Of a stretch of 55,025 bases of DNA, positions 16,509-25,106 are shown piece after piece (position 1 is the first letter of the stretch; each line of letters starts with the position of its first letter). The position numbers were made by a program, and so were the translations under genes. The notes beneath the pieces were generated by a model. The model did no database searches. It was not told where the DNA came from and saw only the letters and a program-made list of their open reading frames with translations. The DNA comes from Alkalinema sp. CACIAM 70d. Lineage in GTDB: Bacteria; Cyanobacteriota; Cyanobacteriia; Leptolyngbyales; Leptolyngbyaceae. Location: assembly GCA_002148405.1 (NCBI GenBank), contig MUGG01000111.1, positions 1 to 55,025 of the forward strand, written 5' to 3'.

Positions 16509-18026
16509 TTACTTTTGCACTTCGGCTTCGATCCCCTGCTGTTTCAGTTCCTGCACCTTTTGTTGGGCTTCTGCCTCATTATTGTAGGAACCACCGGTTT
16601 GAATCACAGCCCCCGCTTCGCTATTGCGGAAGTAAGAATTCGGGTCAAGCTGCTGTACCTTTTCCAGCGTGCGATCGCTGTCATAGGGCACCACTACTTT
16701 GTAACCGGAACTCTTGGGGCTTTCTGGGCTATTGCCTGGAGCAGGTGCAACGGATGGCAGCGGAGCCGGGGGTAAAGGAGCCGGAGGCAGGGGAGTCGTA
16801 TTGCCACTGTTAATTGAGCTAGGTCGGCTGGGGCTATAGCGGGTTACAGGAGCACGGTAAACAGGGACGGAAGCAGGAGCTGGGGCACTAAATCGTCGCG
16901 GCTGGGGTAAGGGCGTTGTGCGGACTGGGCCATTGGGATTCGCCGATCGACCGAACACAGGCGCAATTCCTGAAGGTTGAGCATTGCTAGCAGTGCTAGA
17001 GGGCAGTCCCCCTGCTGGCGCACCAGGAACCACCACCATCTTGCCAGCAGAAAGCTTGGGGTTCATCACTGCTCCATTCGGAACAGGCTTACCTGCTTTA
17101 TTTTTATCCATCATCAGCGGTTTACCGACAGGAGCCCCTGGGCTACCCGTGCGCAAAGCCGTCAAGTTACCTAAGCTGAGATCCGCAAATTCCTGGGAAT
17201 CCAGGGCAAAATTATTCGGTTCTTCGGTGGATGCAGTTACAGGAGCCTGAGCCACCGGTTGAGAATTGCTCGGAGCTCGGAGCCCCGCGATCGCCCTTCC
17301 CGCCAAGCCTGCGATCGCCTTCAAGCTGTTGGGATTCATCACTAAATAGCCAAACATCCCACTGGCTAGCAACATCAACAGCATGGAGCCAACCCCCAGA
17401 GGCGTCAGCAGATTCTCCAAGACTCCCCGCTCTAAATCAGCCTGGGCTTCCTCCTCTGCAAGACTGCGTAATAATGCTTCTGAGGATTCCAAATAATCAT
17501 TGGGCAAGTAACTTGTCGGGGCATTGTCACTTTGAGCTGCCGCAAAATCCATCGATAACTCGTAGGGATTGTTGGCGATGGAATTGTGAGCGATCGTATC
17601 TGCCGTCAAAGGCTCGATCGAGACTGCCGTATCACCTTGGGTAGGCAGCACCGCCAAGGCCGAATCTGTAGCCACTTCCCCCTGGGGATCGCCCAAGCTA
17701 GGGGAGGTTGAACCCATGGCAACTGAAGTTTGATCGGATCCGTCTAGATGATACTGAGAGGCGTCATTGCCCGATTGAACCGATGCATACCCCGATGCAG
17801 CCCCGATCGGAGCAAAGGATGCCAATTCTACCCGATCGACCTTGGGTTTAGGATGCATGGCTTTAGCCGAAGAAGGAGCCACCTTCAACCCAGCACGATA
17901 GCGACGATAGCGTGCGAGTTCATCCTCTAGCCGACTGTCTAAGTTGCTCAGGGCTTTCTGGATGCGAGGATTCAGGACGGCAGCTAAAGAGCTGTTCGGG
18001 GAATTGGCAAACGTTGCTTGCTGCAT
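16509..18026 (-). CDS. SPOR-domain membrane protein
   Basis: The 505-aa protein has a cytoplasmic N-terminal part of about 205 residues with a helical segment (NPRIQKALSNLDSRLEDELA, then RYRRYRAGLK). One transmembrane helix follows (about 210-232, GVGSMLLMLLASGMFGYLVM). A long Pro/Ser/Gly-rich region (about 240-430) leads to a C-terminal SPOR-like domain (about 435-505, ending EAEAQQKVQELKQQGIEAEV). SPOR domains bind denuded glycan strands in septal peptidoglycan, so the predicted topology (N-terminus in, C-terminus out) suits a cell-wall or division-associated role. Many cyanobacterial SPOR proteins of this form are uncharacterised. It is transcribed alone, with a clear terminator behind it. 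Confidence 0.82.
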   Translation of the reverse strand: MQQATFANSPNSSLAAVLNPRIQKALSNLDSRLEDELARYRRYRAGLKVAPSSAKAMHPKPKVDRVELASFAPIGAASGYASVQSGNDASQYHLDGSDQTSVAMGSTSPSLGDPQGEVATDSALAVLPTQGDTAVSIEPLTADTIAHNSIANNPYELSMDFAAAQSDNAPTSYLPNDYLESSEALLRSLAEEEAQADLERGVLENLLTPLGVGSMLLMLLASGMFGYLVMNPNSLKAIAGLAGRAIAGLRAPSNSQPVAQAPVTASTEEPNNFALDSQEFADLSLGNLTALRTGSPGAPVGKPLMMDKNKAGKPVPNGAVMNPKLSAGKMVVVPGAPAGGLPSSTASNAQPSGIAPVFGRSANPNGPVRTTPLPQPRRFSAPAPASVPVYRAPVTRYSPSRPSSINSGNTTPLPPAPLPPAPLPSVAPAPGNSPESPKSSGYKVVVPYDSDRTLEKVQQLDPNSYFRNSEAGAVIQTGGSYNNEAEAQQKVQELKQQGIEAEVQK

Positions 18027-18286
18027 AGGTTTATCTATGAGTCTTGACTAAATCCAATTTGAAATCGGAAAAATGCCGGATTAAGCACCCATCAAAGGTT
18101 TCATCAGGTACATAACCTTCGTAAAACCCCATGGCGTACCAGTGTAGTCGAGCCGCTTAAAATTGCACGAAAATTTTGATCCCAAGGCAGAACAGTCAAG
18201 GATTTAGCTGAATCACCCCAATCCGAATCTCCAAAAATCTTGGCAAGATATCGTTATTAGTAATTTTGTTTGGGAAATCCAGCAGT

Positions 18287-18850
18287 ATGGCTTGGCAATC
18301 CGTCGGTAAAGTTCTGCCCCAATTACCCATCCCCACTCCTTCGATCGAACAACAGCAACTCGATCGCATCCAATCCCATTGGCCCGAAATTATGGGAGAT
18401 ACCATTGCCCAACATACGCGGCCCATCAGCCTGCATCAAAATATTTTGCAGGTAGCAACGGTCAATGCCGTGTGGGTACAAAACTTAATGTTCCAGCAGA
18501 TACCACTACTGACTAAGCTCAATCAAACGTTGGAATTGCAATTGGTCAAAATTCGCTTTTCTACCACCCAATGGTTAACTTCGACGGGGGATTTACCAGA
18601 TCTTCGTCCCCCTCTGAGCCCGTCCCAAGCCTGGGATCAGCACCCATCACGTGATCCCACAATTAGCCACCAGCAACAACTTTCCTTGCTTTACAACACT
18701 CCAGAGGCTACTTTTCATCAGTGGGCCACCCAAGTACAAGCCCGCACTCATCAATGGCCAACCTGTCCAGTTTGTCAATGCCCCGCCCCGCCTGGAGAAA
18801 TCGATCGATGGGGATCCTGTTCAATTTGTATGACAAGATGTCAACTCTAA
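18287..18850 (+). CDS. DciA / DUF721 family protein with C-terminal zinc ribbon
   Basis: The 187-aa protein has an N-terminal DUF721 (DciA) domain: LDRIQSHWPEIMGDTIAQHT is followed by the typical beta elements LQVATVNAVWVQNLMFQ. DciA-type proteins load the replicative helicase DnaB in many bacteria lacking DnaC or DnaI. After a polar linker, residues about 158-185 carry CPVCQCPAPPGEIDRWGSCS and ICMTRC, a four-Cys CxxC...CxxC zinc-ribbon-like element. The start is the ATG at 18287 (MAWQSVG), 21 nt inside a longer TTG frame. It is the only candidate for a replication gene in the window. The family call is good; helicase loading is inferred. Confidence 0.8.
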   Translation: MAWQSVGKVLPQLPIPTPSIEQQQLDRIQSHWPEIMGDTIAQHTRPISLHQNILQVATVNAVWVQNLMFQQIPLLTKLNQTLELQLVKIRFSTTQWLTSTGDLPDLRPPLSPSQAWDQHPSRDPTISHQQQLSLLYNTPEATFHQWATQVQARTHQWPTCPVCQCPAPPGEIDRWGSCSICMTRCQL

Positions 18851-19038
18851 GAAAGAGTCATTCCTTCTTCTGAGATTACTCTTCGTGACGAGAATCTAAA
18901 GATTCTATGAATGAGTAATTCCACGCAAAATTACAAGCAAACGACCATGGTTATAGCCTTTGCCTGTTTTGTGAGGGAAAAAGTGTTTTCCACGTTAGTT
19001 CAGAATGGGATCAACCTTTTTGACAGTACGCAATCCCT

Positions 19039-19416
19039 ATGAATCTAGGCGATCCCCGGATTTCGACCTGCCGCCACTGCAAGCACTATCAAATCGAAGG
19101 AAGGCGTGGTGGCTATTGTCACCAGCTCAATTCTCCCGTTCAAGGCAGTTGGAATGCTTGCACCCTCGCGATCCCTAGCTTTGCTCCCCTAGTCGCTCCT
19201 GCGATCGTTGTAGAGTCTGTGATTGCTGAAGCCAGCATTGCAGAGGCAATGAAGATAGAAGTCATGCAAGTAGAGGCAATCAAAGTGGAATCAACGGTCG
19301 GGGCGAGCACTGAAAGCCCGTTGGAAAGCCGATCGTTCAGCCAGCCGCTGCATGTACTGGACGACAGCTGGATAGCCACTCAGATCGAGCTTCAGCATCA
19401 TGGGGATGTAGCTTAA
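19039..19416 (+). CDS. Cys-rich small protein overlapping the GST gene antisense
   Basis: The first 50 residues look like a conserved small domain with CRHCKHYQIEGRRGGYC and later SWNACTLAIPSF: CxxC, a third Cys 12 residues on and a fourth 13 further, suited to binding zinc or an iron-sulfur cluster. The remaining 75 residues are Ala/Glu/Val-rich and repetitive (VIAEASIAEA, VEAIKVES). The last 126 bp run antisense through the 3' end of the GST gene. I do not recognise a characterised family; similar short Cys-motif proteins occur in cyanobacteria. The N-terminal domain is probably real; the C-terminal part may be read-through into the neighbour. Confidence 0.6.
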   Translation: MNLGDPRISTCRHCKHYQIEGRRGGYCHQLNSPVQGSWNACTLAIPSFAPLVAPAIVVESVIAEASIAEAMKIEVMQVEAIKVESTVGASTESPLESRSFSQPLHVLDDSWIATQIELQHHGDVA

Positions 19417-19854
19417 CAAGGATCCAACAGCCACATCGCTCACACTAAACTGATCTCCTTGAATATACGATTGCTTCTCCAGTAAGGTATTCAGCCCTCC
19501 CATTAAGCGAGGCATTTCTTTCTCTCGACTCGCTTCAATAAAAACCCCAGTGGCGAGGGTAGAATTGGCAAACAAAATCCACTGATTCGCGATCGACTTT
19601 TCTTCGATCGACGAGAAGCCACCTCCGTATTTTTCTGCAAGATAGAGCAAAATTGCCCCAGATTCCCATAACTTAAAGTCCCCATCTTCAATGGCCGGAA
19701 CTTTACCAAAAGGGTTGATTGCCAAAAAATCCGGTGCATGGTGAGCACCTGCTGCCATATCTAACAGGACGAATTCGTAGGGAATGCCCAGTTCTTCTAA
19801 GTACCAATGAATAATTGTGGCGCGACTACGAGCACCACCATACAGTTTCAGCAT
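19291..19854 (-). CDS. glutathione S-transferase
   Basis: The 187-aa protein has the thioredoxin-like N-domain MLKLYGGARSRATIIHWYLE, the cis-Pro glutathione contact NPFGKVPAIEDGDFKLWESG (Ser-Gly after Glu binding the gamma-glutamyl part), and LLYLAEKYGG leading into the helical C-domain with DQFSVSDVAVGSLLSYIPMM. GSTs conjugate glutathione to electrophiles or act as glutathione peroxidases or isomerases. The exact class is unclear; it resembles bacterial theta/beta-like forms. Its 3' end overlaps the Cys-rich ORF on the other strand by 126 bp, so transcription of one could antagonise the other. Length is slightly short for the family (200-220 aa). Confidence 0.88.
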   Translation of the reverse strand: MLKLYGGARSRATIIHWYLEELGIPYEFVLLDMAAGAHHAPDFLAINPFGKVPAIEDGDFKLWESGAILLYLAEKYGGGFSSIEEKSIANQWILFANSTLATGVFIEASREKEMPRLMGGLNTLLEKQSYIQGDQFSVSDVAVGSLLSYIPMMLKLDLSGYPAVVQYMQRLAERSAFQRAFSARPDR

Positions 19855-20040
19855 AACGGTTCAGACAGTAATCGATAGCAATGTGATTCAGAACAACGCG
19901 ATTAATGAGAACGTGATTGCTGGAAATGGAATTGATGAGAATGCAACAATCACAGGAACGCTAAGGGAATCCAGCTCAATCCCCGATCGATAGACCCCAA
20001 GGTCAGCAGCTTATTATAACGGCTTATCCCTGAAATGAAT

Positions 20041-20508
20041 CTAAAGAACTTGATGGGTATAGGCGTGCTGCTTAACGTTATCTTCGTTGCGGACAATAGT
20101 CTGCGAATTGAGAATGCGCTTGCGCTCGGTGGAATAGTTGAAGTCTTGCCGAGTCGTTCCTAACGGGATCAAGTCTTGGGACTGCGGGCGGGCTTGATAG
20201 GTACGGGCAGCAGCCGTTGCCCGGTAAGCAAAGTCATCACAAAATTGCGTGATCACCGGAAACGCTGGAGGCAACTGAAGACCCTCCGGCGTAAGCACAG
20301 ACCCGATCGTAATCCCGATCGCTTGTTCATAGGAAGTTGGAATCCCTTTAAGGAGCGCTTCGAGGGCCGCAGCAGGAATCGGCTCAATAATCTGCACAGG
20401 ATGAACTTCACCGTCTTCTCGCAAGAAGCAGGTTGCTAAGCCCACTACCAGATAACTTTCTGCTACCACATCTGTAGCATTGGGGTATGTATTTTGCTCA
20501 ATTGTCAT
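20041..20508 (-). CDS. conserved-looking protein of unknown function, 155 aa
   Basis: The soluble protein contains ATDVVAESYLVVGLATCFLR, PVQIIEPIPAAALEALLKGI and AFPVITQFCDDFAYRATAAA, ending in a polar tail (NVKQHAYTHQVL). Composition and codon use are those of a real gene, but I cannot assign a family. There is no signal peptide or membrane helix. It is transcribed alone; the long gap upstream (20509-21253) should hold its promoter. Confidence 0.7.
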   Translation of the reverse strand: MTIEQNTYPNATDVVAESYLVVGLATCFLREDGEVHPVQIIEPIPAAALEALLKGIPTSYEQAIGITIGSVLTPEGLQLPPAFPVITQFCDDFAYRATAAARTYQARPQSQDLIPLGTTRQDFNYSTERKRILNSQTIVRNEDNVKQHAYTHQVL

Positions 20509-21253
20509 AGAAGTTATGTCACCAGAAGAAGTTATTAATCTGAAATTTTGCGGCAGAAAGGTGATTGATGCGGGGAACCGTATCTTTCAGTAGGCCACAA
20601 TTCTTCCCTTCATCCATCTATTGAAGCCAAGCCATCTATTGAAGCCAAGCTGAAGGGATTTCCGAAATTTTCAATGAAGCGTCAAGATGACTTTTCGCAT
20701 TCTATCAACTTTGTACCGAAGACAACTGATTTATGAACAGTTGCAGACACAGTGTTGCATTTCAACCCACTTTTGTTGCTTTACCGCAACCTACCAATCA
20801 ATAATCACCACCGCTGAGCCTCTCTGAACCATCACTAACCAGCAGGCTGAGTCGGTAAAGGATTGAGTGTTGACTTTCTCAGGAGAGGGGGCACATTAGA
20901 GTCATGCAGTACAGCGCCCTCCGAGCCTAAGTTTTCTCACACCAGTTTTCTAAACCAGTTGGCTTCTTTGACCCGGCCTGTTCCTCGCTGGCATAGGTAA
21001 GAGGCTAATTGATGGGAAGTTGATAAAACTTTATTGAGAATTGGGTGAAGGAATTTCAAGTTGTGCTGATGACGGGTGGATTGGCTGCATAGGGAACATA
21101 GACCCATGGAAGATCAATCTCGCCGGTTCATAGATTGCCATCCCAAACTATTTTCTAGTGTTTAAGGTTGATTTTTTCTCAAGCTAAATTTTTTCGTAAA
21201 ATTCAGGCATTTTGCCAGCTTTTGATTTTGCATCAGGGTAATTGTTGATTTTT
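20509..21253. other. long non-coding stretch with an 18-bp tandem duplication
   Basis: No credible ORF is present on either strand. CATCTATTGAAGCCAAGC occurs twice in tandem (20615-20632 and 20633-20650). The segment separates two divergent genes, so both promoters lie here. A small RNA cannot be excluded, but I see no hairpin with a T-run that would mark one. Confidence 0.6.
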
Positions 21254-22072
21254 ATGTTTTCATCTGTTCCTTCCCGCCGTTCACCCGTTAGCCACCGTCC
21301 ACGTTCCCCTTGGCAATTTCAACGATCGGGCACTTGGCGATTTATAGCCCGATCTCAGCGCCATCTCCGCCTGCGGCATCAGACTGCTCAAGGGAACCAA
21401 CCCTCTCTTCAATCCCCATGGAACTGTACCGATCGCGATCGACTGCTGCGCCAACAATCTCTATTTGCAGCGCAGCGCAGTCAGTTTACCCAAGCCATTG
21501 CAGGATTCGATTTACTCATTCGTCGTAATCCTAACAGTGCAACCGATTACAACAATCGTGGACTGGTCTATGCGCAACAGGGCCATTGGGAAGCCGCGTT
21601 GAGAGACTACAACGAAGCCATTCGCCTCAACCCCAACCTCGCCCATGTTTTCAATAACCGGGCTAACTACTACGCAGCCCAAGGCGACTTGTTTGCTGCA
21701 ATCACCGATTATCAAACAGCATTAGAAATTGATGCCTACAATATTCGGGCTTGGGTCAACCAGGGCATTACCTTTCGCGAACTAGAGATGTTCTCCGCTG
21801 CGATCGATAATTTTAATCAAGCCCTTTGGCTCGTTCAGCAAGAACCCAACTACACTGAACAAGTCTTGCTATCCGCCCACATTTATGCGGAAAGAGGACG
21901 CACCCATCACCTCTTTGGAGATTGGAACTGCGCCCTCTCAGATTATTATCTGGCTCTAGACTATCTCAGTCATGAATCCCAACCGACGGTTTATCCTCCG
22001 CTGTGGTGGCAAGTGGAGAGCTGGCTCAACGACATCTTGCAAGCTCAAAAAGGTGACGGGGTCACGGGCTAG
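21254..22072 (+). CDS. tetratricopeptide repeat protein
   Basis: The 272-aa protein has a basic, Arg/Ser-rich N-terminus (about 60 residues, RRSPVSHRPRSPW) and then TPR units. Three are clear: ATDYNNRGLVYAQQGHWEAA, AHVFNNRANYYAAQGDLFAA and IRAWVNQGITFRELEMFSAA. A fourth, looser one holds AERGRTHHLFGDWNCALSDY. TPRs form right-handed superhelices for protein-protein contacts. There is no signal peptide. The ATG at 21254 is preferred over the TTG 12 nt earlier. No partner is evident from the neighbours; many cyanobacterial TPR proteins assist photosystem assembly, but nothing here proves that. Confidence 0.85.
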   Translation: MFSSVPSRRSPVSHRPRSPWQFQRSGTWRFIARSQRHLRLRHQTAQGNQPSLQSPWNCTDRDRLLRQQSLFAAQRSQFTQAIAGFDLLIRRNPNSATDYNNRGLVYAQQGHWEAALRDYNEAIRLNPNLAHVFNNRANYYAAQGDLFAAITDYQTALEIDAYNIRAWVNQGITFRELEMFSAAIDNFNQALWLVQQEPNYTEQVLLSAHIYAERGRTHHLFGDWNCALSDYYLALDYLSHESQPTVYPPLWWQVESWLNDILQAQKGDGVTG

Positions 22073-22125
22073 GTTTGCTGACAAACTATAAGAGCGCAGA
22101 CTATTTAGTTCACAAAGATAATACG

Positions 22126-22173
22126 CTGTTAGATTCACAGACTGTTAGATTCACAGACTGTTAGATTCACAGA
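22126..22173. repeat. 16-bp tandem repeat, three perfect copies
   Basis: CTGTTAGATTCACAGA occurs at 22126-22141, 22142-22157 and 22158-22173 without a mismatch, and is flanked by degenerate relatives (CAGACTGATAGAC and others up to about 22220). It lies in the convergent gap between the TPR and solute-binding-protein genes. Confidence 0.95.
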
Positions 22174-22326
22174 CTGGCAGACTGATAGACCATTAGGTTG
22201 TCAGACGTATCAACTGGTAAACGATCGGCTGATAGCCATAGCGAATGAGGCTGACTCCCTGAATTTCAGGCAAGCTTTTATCTTTCAGCCAGGTCCCCAT
22301 TCGTACTAGATTCTTGCAAACAGACT

Positions 22327-23649
22327 TTATTTCACACTGCCAATTTTGGCGATTTTGCCATCCTCTTTAATTGTCCAGACATCATAGGTTCCTAGCACAT
22401 CGCCATTTTCATCGATGTCTACGTTGCCGCTGGCTCCTTGATAGTTAATGGTTTTCCCAGACCGGAGTAGTTCTAGTCCTTTGCAGACATCGGTGACTTC
22501 TTCTCCAGGGCCGTTGGCCACTTCCCGCAGTTTGCTTTGGATGCCCTCCCCTGTATTGGATTTGGACGCCTGGGCCGCCAGAACTAAAAGCGCAGCTGCA
22601 TCCCAAGAGTGGGCGGCGTAGGCTCCCACAGGACGCTTCAGTTTGTCTTCCCAAATCTTAGTAAATGTGGCTAGGGCGTTGCCACTTGCGCCAGGAATCG
22701 TTCCTAGTACCCCGGTCGCAATAAATTTTCCATCCGTCCCTTTGCCAACTTTGACGGCCAAATCGTCGGCGTACATCCCATCTGGTACCAAAATCGGGAC
22801 GCCCTTGCTGACCCCTTGTTCATAGGCGGATTTCAACAGCAAGCTACCCGTTTCACCATACATTGCTGCTACCACCGCATCGGGCTTACCGCTAAAGGCT
22901 TCAGCCGCTTCTGTTTTTAGGGTTTGGGCATTAGGGTCATAGCGAGTGGGCTTGCCTTCATTGACGATCGTCCCACCGAGACCTTTGAAGGCTTTGACAA
23001 ATTCCTTTTCAAACCCAACGCCGTAGTCATTGTTGATCACGATCGTGGAAACTTTACGATAGCCTTTTTCGTAAGCTAACTTCGCCAAGGCCGGAGCTTG
23101 ATAGGTATCAGAGGGTGCCGTTCTAGCCCAAAAACCCTGAAAATCCTTGGCTTTTTTCGTAAATTCGGGACTGGTACTGCCGGGAGAGATCAGCATTACC
23201 TTGTTCCGAGCCGCGATCGTGCCTGCTGCCATAGAGACGCTGCTAGCAAAGGAACCTACCACCCCTGCAACCTTATCCACAGTTGCCAATTTGGTCATCG
23301 CTTCTGTTCCAGCCGCTGGATCAGTTTGGTCATTGGCAGCCACTAAGGTCACAGGTGCTCCATTGACGCCGCCACACTGATTCACCGTTTCCACCAGCAA
23401 GGGCACCGACGCAATCATGGGTTGCCCCAGGGATGCTAAATCTCCCGTTGAGGGCAATAGGGATCCTAGCTTTAACCCCTTACTATCTCCTGCCGCTGCA
23501 CTAGGAGATGAACCACTAGTCGTCGTCGTTGTCTGAGGCGTTTCAGCTTCCTGGCAGGCTGCCGTTACAACTCCTACTCCCAGGGCCAAGCTCGCGACTA
23601 CTAATGCCTTCGGTAGGCTAATTCTGGAAGAAGATCCCAATTTACTCAT
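22327..23649 (-). CDS. ABC transporter solute-binding lipoprotein (amino-acid/amide type)
   Basis: The 440-aa protein has a lipoprotein signal with lipobox VTAAC (Cys at about residue 31), a Thr/Ser-rich tether, then a type I periplasmic-binding fold of the Leu/Ile/Val-binding (Peripla_BP_6) family. Motifs include KLGSLLPSTGDLASLGQPMI, NQCGGVNGAPVTLVAANDQT, GVVGSFASSVSMAAGTIAAR and VMLISPGSTSPEFT. It would bind an amino acid, amide or similar ligand outside the plasma membrane. No permease or ATPase gene is near, so it is an orphan receptor that must use components encoded elsewhere or act as a sensor. The ligand cannot be read from sequence. Confidence 0.9.
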   Translation of the reverse strand: MSKLGSSSRISLPKALVVASLALGVGVVTAACQEAETPQTTTTTSGSSPSAAAGDSKGLKLGSLLPSTGDLASLGQPMIASVPLLVETVNQCGGVNGAPVTLVAANDQTDPAAGTEAMTKLATVDKVAGVVGSFASSVSMAAGTIAARNKVMLISPGSTSPEFTKKAKDFQGFWARTAPSDTYQAPALAKLAYEKGYRKVSTIVINNDYGVGFEKEFVKAFKGLGGTIVNEGKPTRYDPNAQTLKTEAAEAFSGKPDAVVAAMYGETGSLLLKSAYEQGVSKGVPILVPDGMYADDLAVKVGKGTDGKFIATGVLGTIPGASGNALATFTKIWEDKLKRPVGAYAAHSWDAAALLVLAAQASKSNTGEGIQSKLREVANGPGEEVTDVCKGLELLRSGKTINYQGASGNVDIDENGDVLGTYDVWTIKEDGKIAKIGSVK

Positions 23650-23754
23650 TGAATGTCTTACCCCTCAACACGCTTTAATTGGTTATTTAGGTTAAGGGTA
23701 TCGGGTCTGTGGGATTGGAGCAAGGGCTATGGTTGTCGATTCTCGCAGAACCAA

Positions 23755-23778
23755 GAAAGGATGCTTATTCAAGCATCC
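23755..23778 (-). terminator. terminator downstream of tRNA-Ser
   Basis: GGATGCTT (23759-23766) and AAGCATCC (23771-23778) form a hairpin that, on the minus strand, is followed by TTTCTT. It lies about 50 nt beyond the 3' end of the tRNA. Confidence 0.65.
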
Positions 23779-23826
23779 TTCCCGACAAAAACTTAAATTT
23801 TGGAATAAACACTTAAAGTTTTAGAA

Positions 23827-23918
23827 CGGAGAGAGAGGGATTCGAACCCTCGGTACGGAGTTACCTGCCGTACAACAGATTAGCAATCTGCCGCTTTCGA
23901 CCACTCAGCCACCTCTCC
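23827..23918 (-). tRNA. tRNA-Ser(GCU)
   Basis: The minus strand reads GGAGAGGTGGCTGAGTGGTC at the 5' end (7-bp acceptor strand and D arm) and has the anticodon loop TTGCTAA (anticodon GCU). The long variable arm is typical of tRNA-Ser; the T arm contains GGTTCGAATCC, and the 3' acceptor strand ends CTCTCC plus discriminator G. CCA is not encoded. It decodes AGC/AGU. It lies just behind mraY on the same strand and could be co-transcribed with it. Confidence 0.95.
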
Positions 23919-23921
23919 AGG

Positions 23922-23971
23922 CCACTGCTCAGTTATCTTAACAGATAAATTTTAAGAAAGTAAAGCAGTGG
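23922..23971. other. nested hairpin between mraY and tRNA-Ser
   Basis: CCACTGCT (23922-23929) pairs with AGCAGTGG (23964-23971), and within that loop TTATCT (23933-23938) pairs with AGATAA (23943-23948). It directly adjoins the 5' end of the tRNA. It may guide processing of a shared transcript or act as a weak mraY terminator. Confidence 0.5.
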
Positions 23972-23999
23972 AAACTTTTTTGAAAAAATTTAGGAAAAT

Positions 24000-25106
24000 C
24001 TAGAGCAGAGCCATCGCCAACATCACCAGAAAAGCATTAACGGCATAGAACCAACCAACAATCTGGGTTTCAGTCCAACCGCTAAGCTCTAGGTGGTTGT
24101 GATAAGGGGACATTTTAAAGAAACGCTGGCCTACCCCATCAGCATTCTTTGTGGCTTTATAGTAGCTGACTTGGATGATGACGGAAATGGTTTCCCATAG
24201 GAACAATCCGCTAACAATCAGCAAAGCAAACAGAGAATTTGTGAGCAAGGCAACAGCAGCCAAGGCACCGCCTAGGGCAAGCGATCCCGTATCACCCATA
24301 AAAACCTTGGCAGGATTTCGGTTATGCACCAAGAAACCTAGACAACTGCCACTCATGCAGGCACAGAAGAGCATCAGTTCAGGGGCGTAGTGGGTACCTT
24401 CCAGTCCGGAGATCGCACCTAGACCCAGCAGAGAAATTGCAACGGTACCACCAGCAAGGCCATCAACACCATCGGTCAGGTTGGTCGCGTTGCTTTCGGC
24501 CACCATGACAAACCCGGCCAACACCCAAAACAGCGCACCGAGGGATAGACCAGACCCGATCGGTAGGGCAATACGAGTTAAGTCTGGGGACTGGGTCAGT
24601 AGCATCCAAAGGCAGAAGAGCACAGCCCCACTAACTTGTAGCCCCATTTTCATGCGGGGGGAAATCCCTTTATTGGACTTCTTACGGATGATTTTCCAGT
24701 CATCTAAGAAGCCAATGGCAAAGTAGGCGAGGGTGAGAGCAGAGACTGCTAAAACCTTGGGGGCAAAGCCAGACCATAGAACGGCTACAATCACTGCAAC
24801 CGGAACAAAAAAGGCTCCCCCCATCGTCGGGGTTCCTGCCTTCTTTAAATGGGCTTTGGGGCCGTCTTCCCGGATGATTTGACCAGCCTTGAGCGATCGT
24901 AGGAGGGGAACTGCGAGATAGCCGACTAAGGCAGTGACTACGGCACAAAACACCAAGGGAAGGGTTAGAGAAGCTCCCTGTGTGAACGATCGGCCTGCCC
25001 ACAGATCTAGCAGCATGGCCGACCCGGTTAGACCCCCTGCTAGGAATAGAAAGAGGCGCGTTCCTGAAAAGCTAAAAGATTGGCTAGTAAATAACTTGGC
25101 GTCCAC
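24000..25106 (-). CDS. mraY: phospho-N-acetylmuramoyl-pentapeptide transferase
   Basis: MraY makes lipid I by moving phospho-MurNAc-pentapeptide from UDP onto undecaprenyl phosphate at the plasma membrane. The 368-aa protein has ten predicted helices and the family motifs KAHLKKAGTPTMGGAFF, IGFLDDWKIIRKKSNKGISP (catalytic Asp pair), NATNLTDGVDGLAGG, FMGDTGSLALGGALA and MSPYHNHLELSGWTETQIVG. It starts with GTG at 25104-25106; the N-terminal extension before the first helix is normal for cyanobacteria. Unlike in many bacteria it is not inside a dcw cluster: its neighbours are tRNA-Ser and a DUF3134 gene. Confidence 0.97.
   Translation of the reverse strand: MDAKLFTSQSFSFSGTRLFLFLAGGLTGSAMLLDLWAGRSFTQGASLTLPLVFCAVVTALVGYLAVPLLRSLKAGQIIREDGPKAHLKKAGTPTMGGAFFVPVAVIVAVLWSGFAPKVLAVSALTLAYFAIGFLDDWKIIRKKSNKGISPRMKMGLQVSGAVLFCLWMLLTQSPDLTRIALPIGSGLSLGALFWVLAGFVMVAESNATNLTDGVDGLAGGTVAISLLGLGAISGLEGTHYAPELMLFCACMSGSCLGFLVHNRNPAKVFMGDTGSLALGGALAAVALLTNSLFALLIVSGLFLWETISVIIQVSYYKATKNADGVGQRFFKMSPYHNHLELSGWTETQIVGWFYAVNAFLVMLAMALL

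Noticed and set aside
20925..20960. Yfr1-like CTCACACCAG word
   Set aside because: The conserved Yfr1 motif ACTCCTCACAC is incomplete and no terminator hairpin follows.
22126..22173. CRISPR array
   Set aside because: The 16-bp units are directly adjacent with no spacers, so this is a simple tandem repeat.
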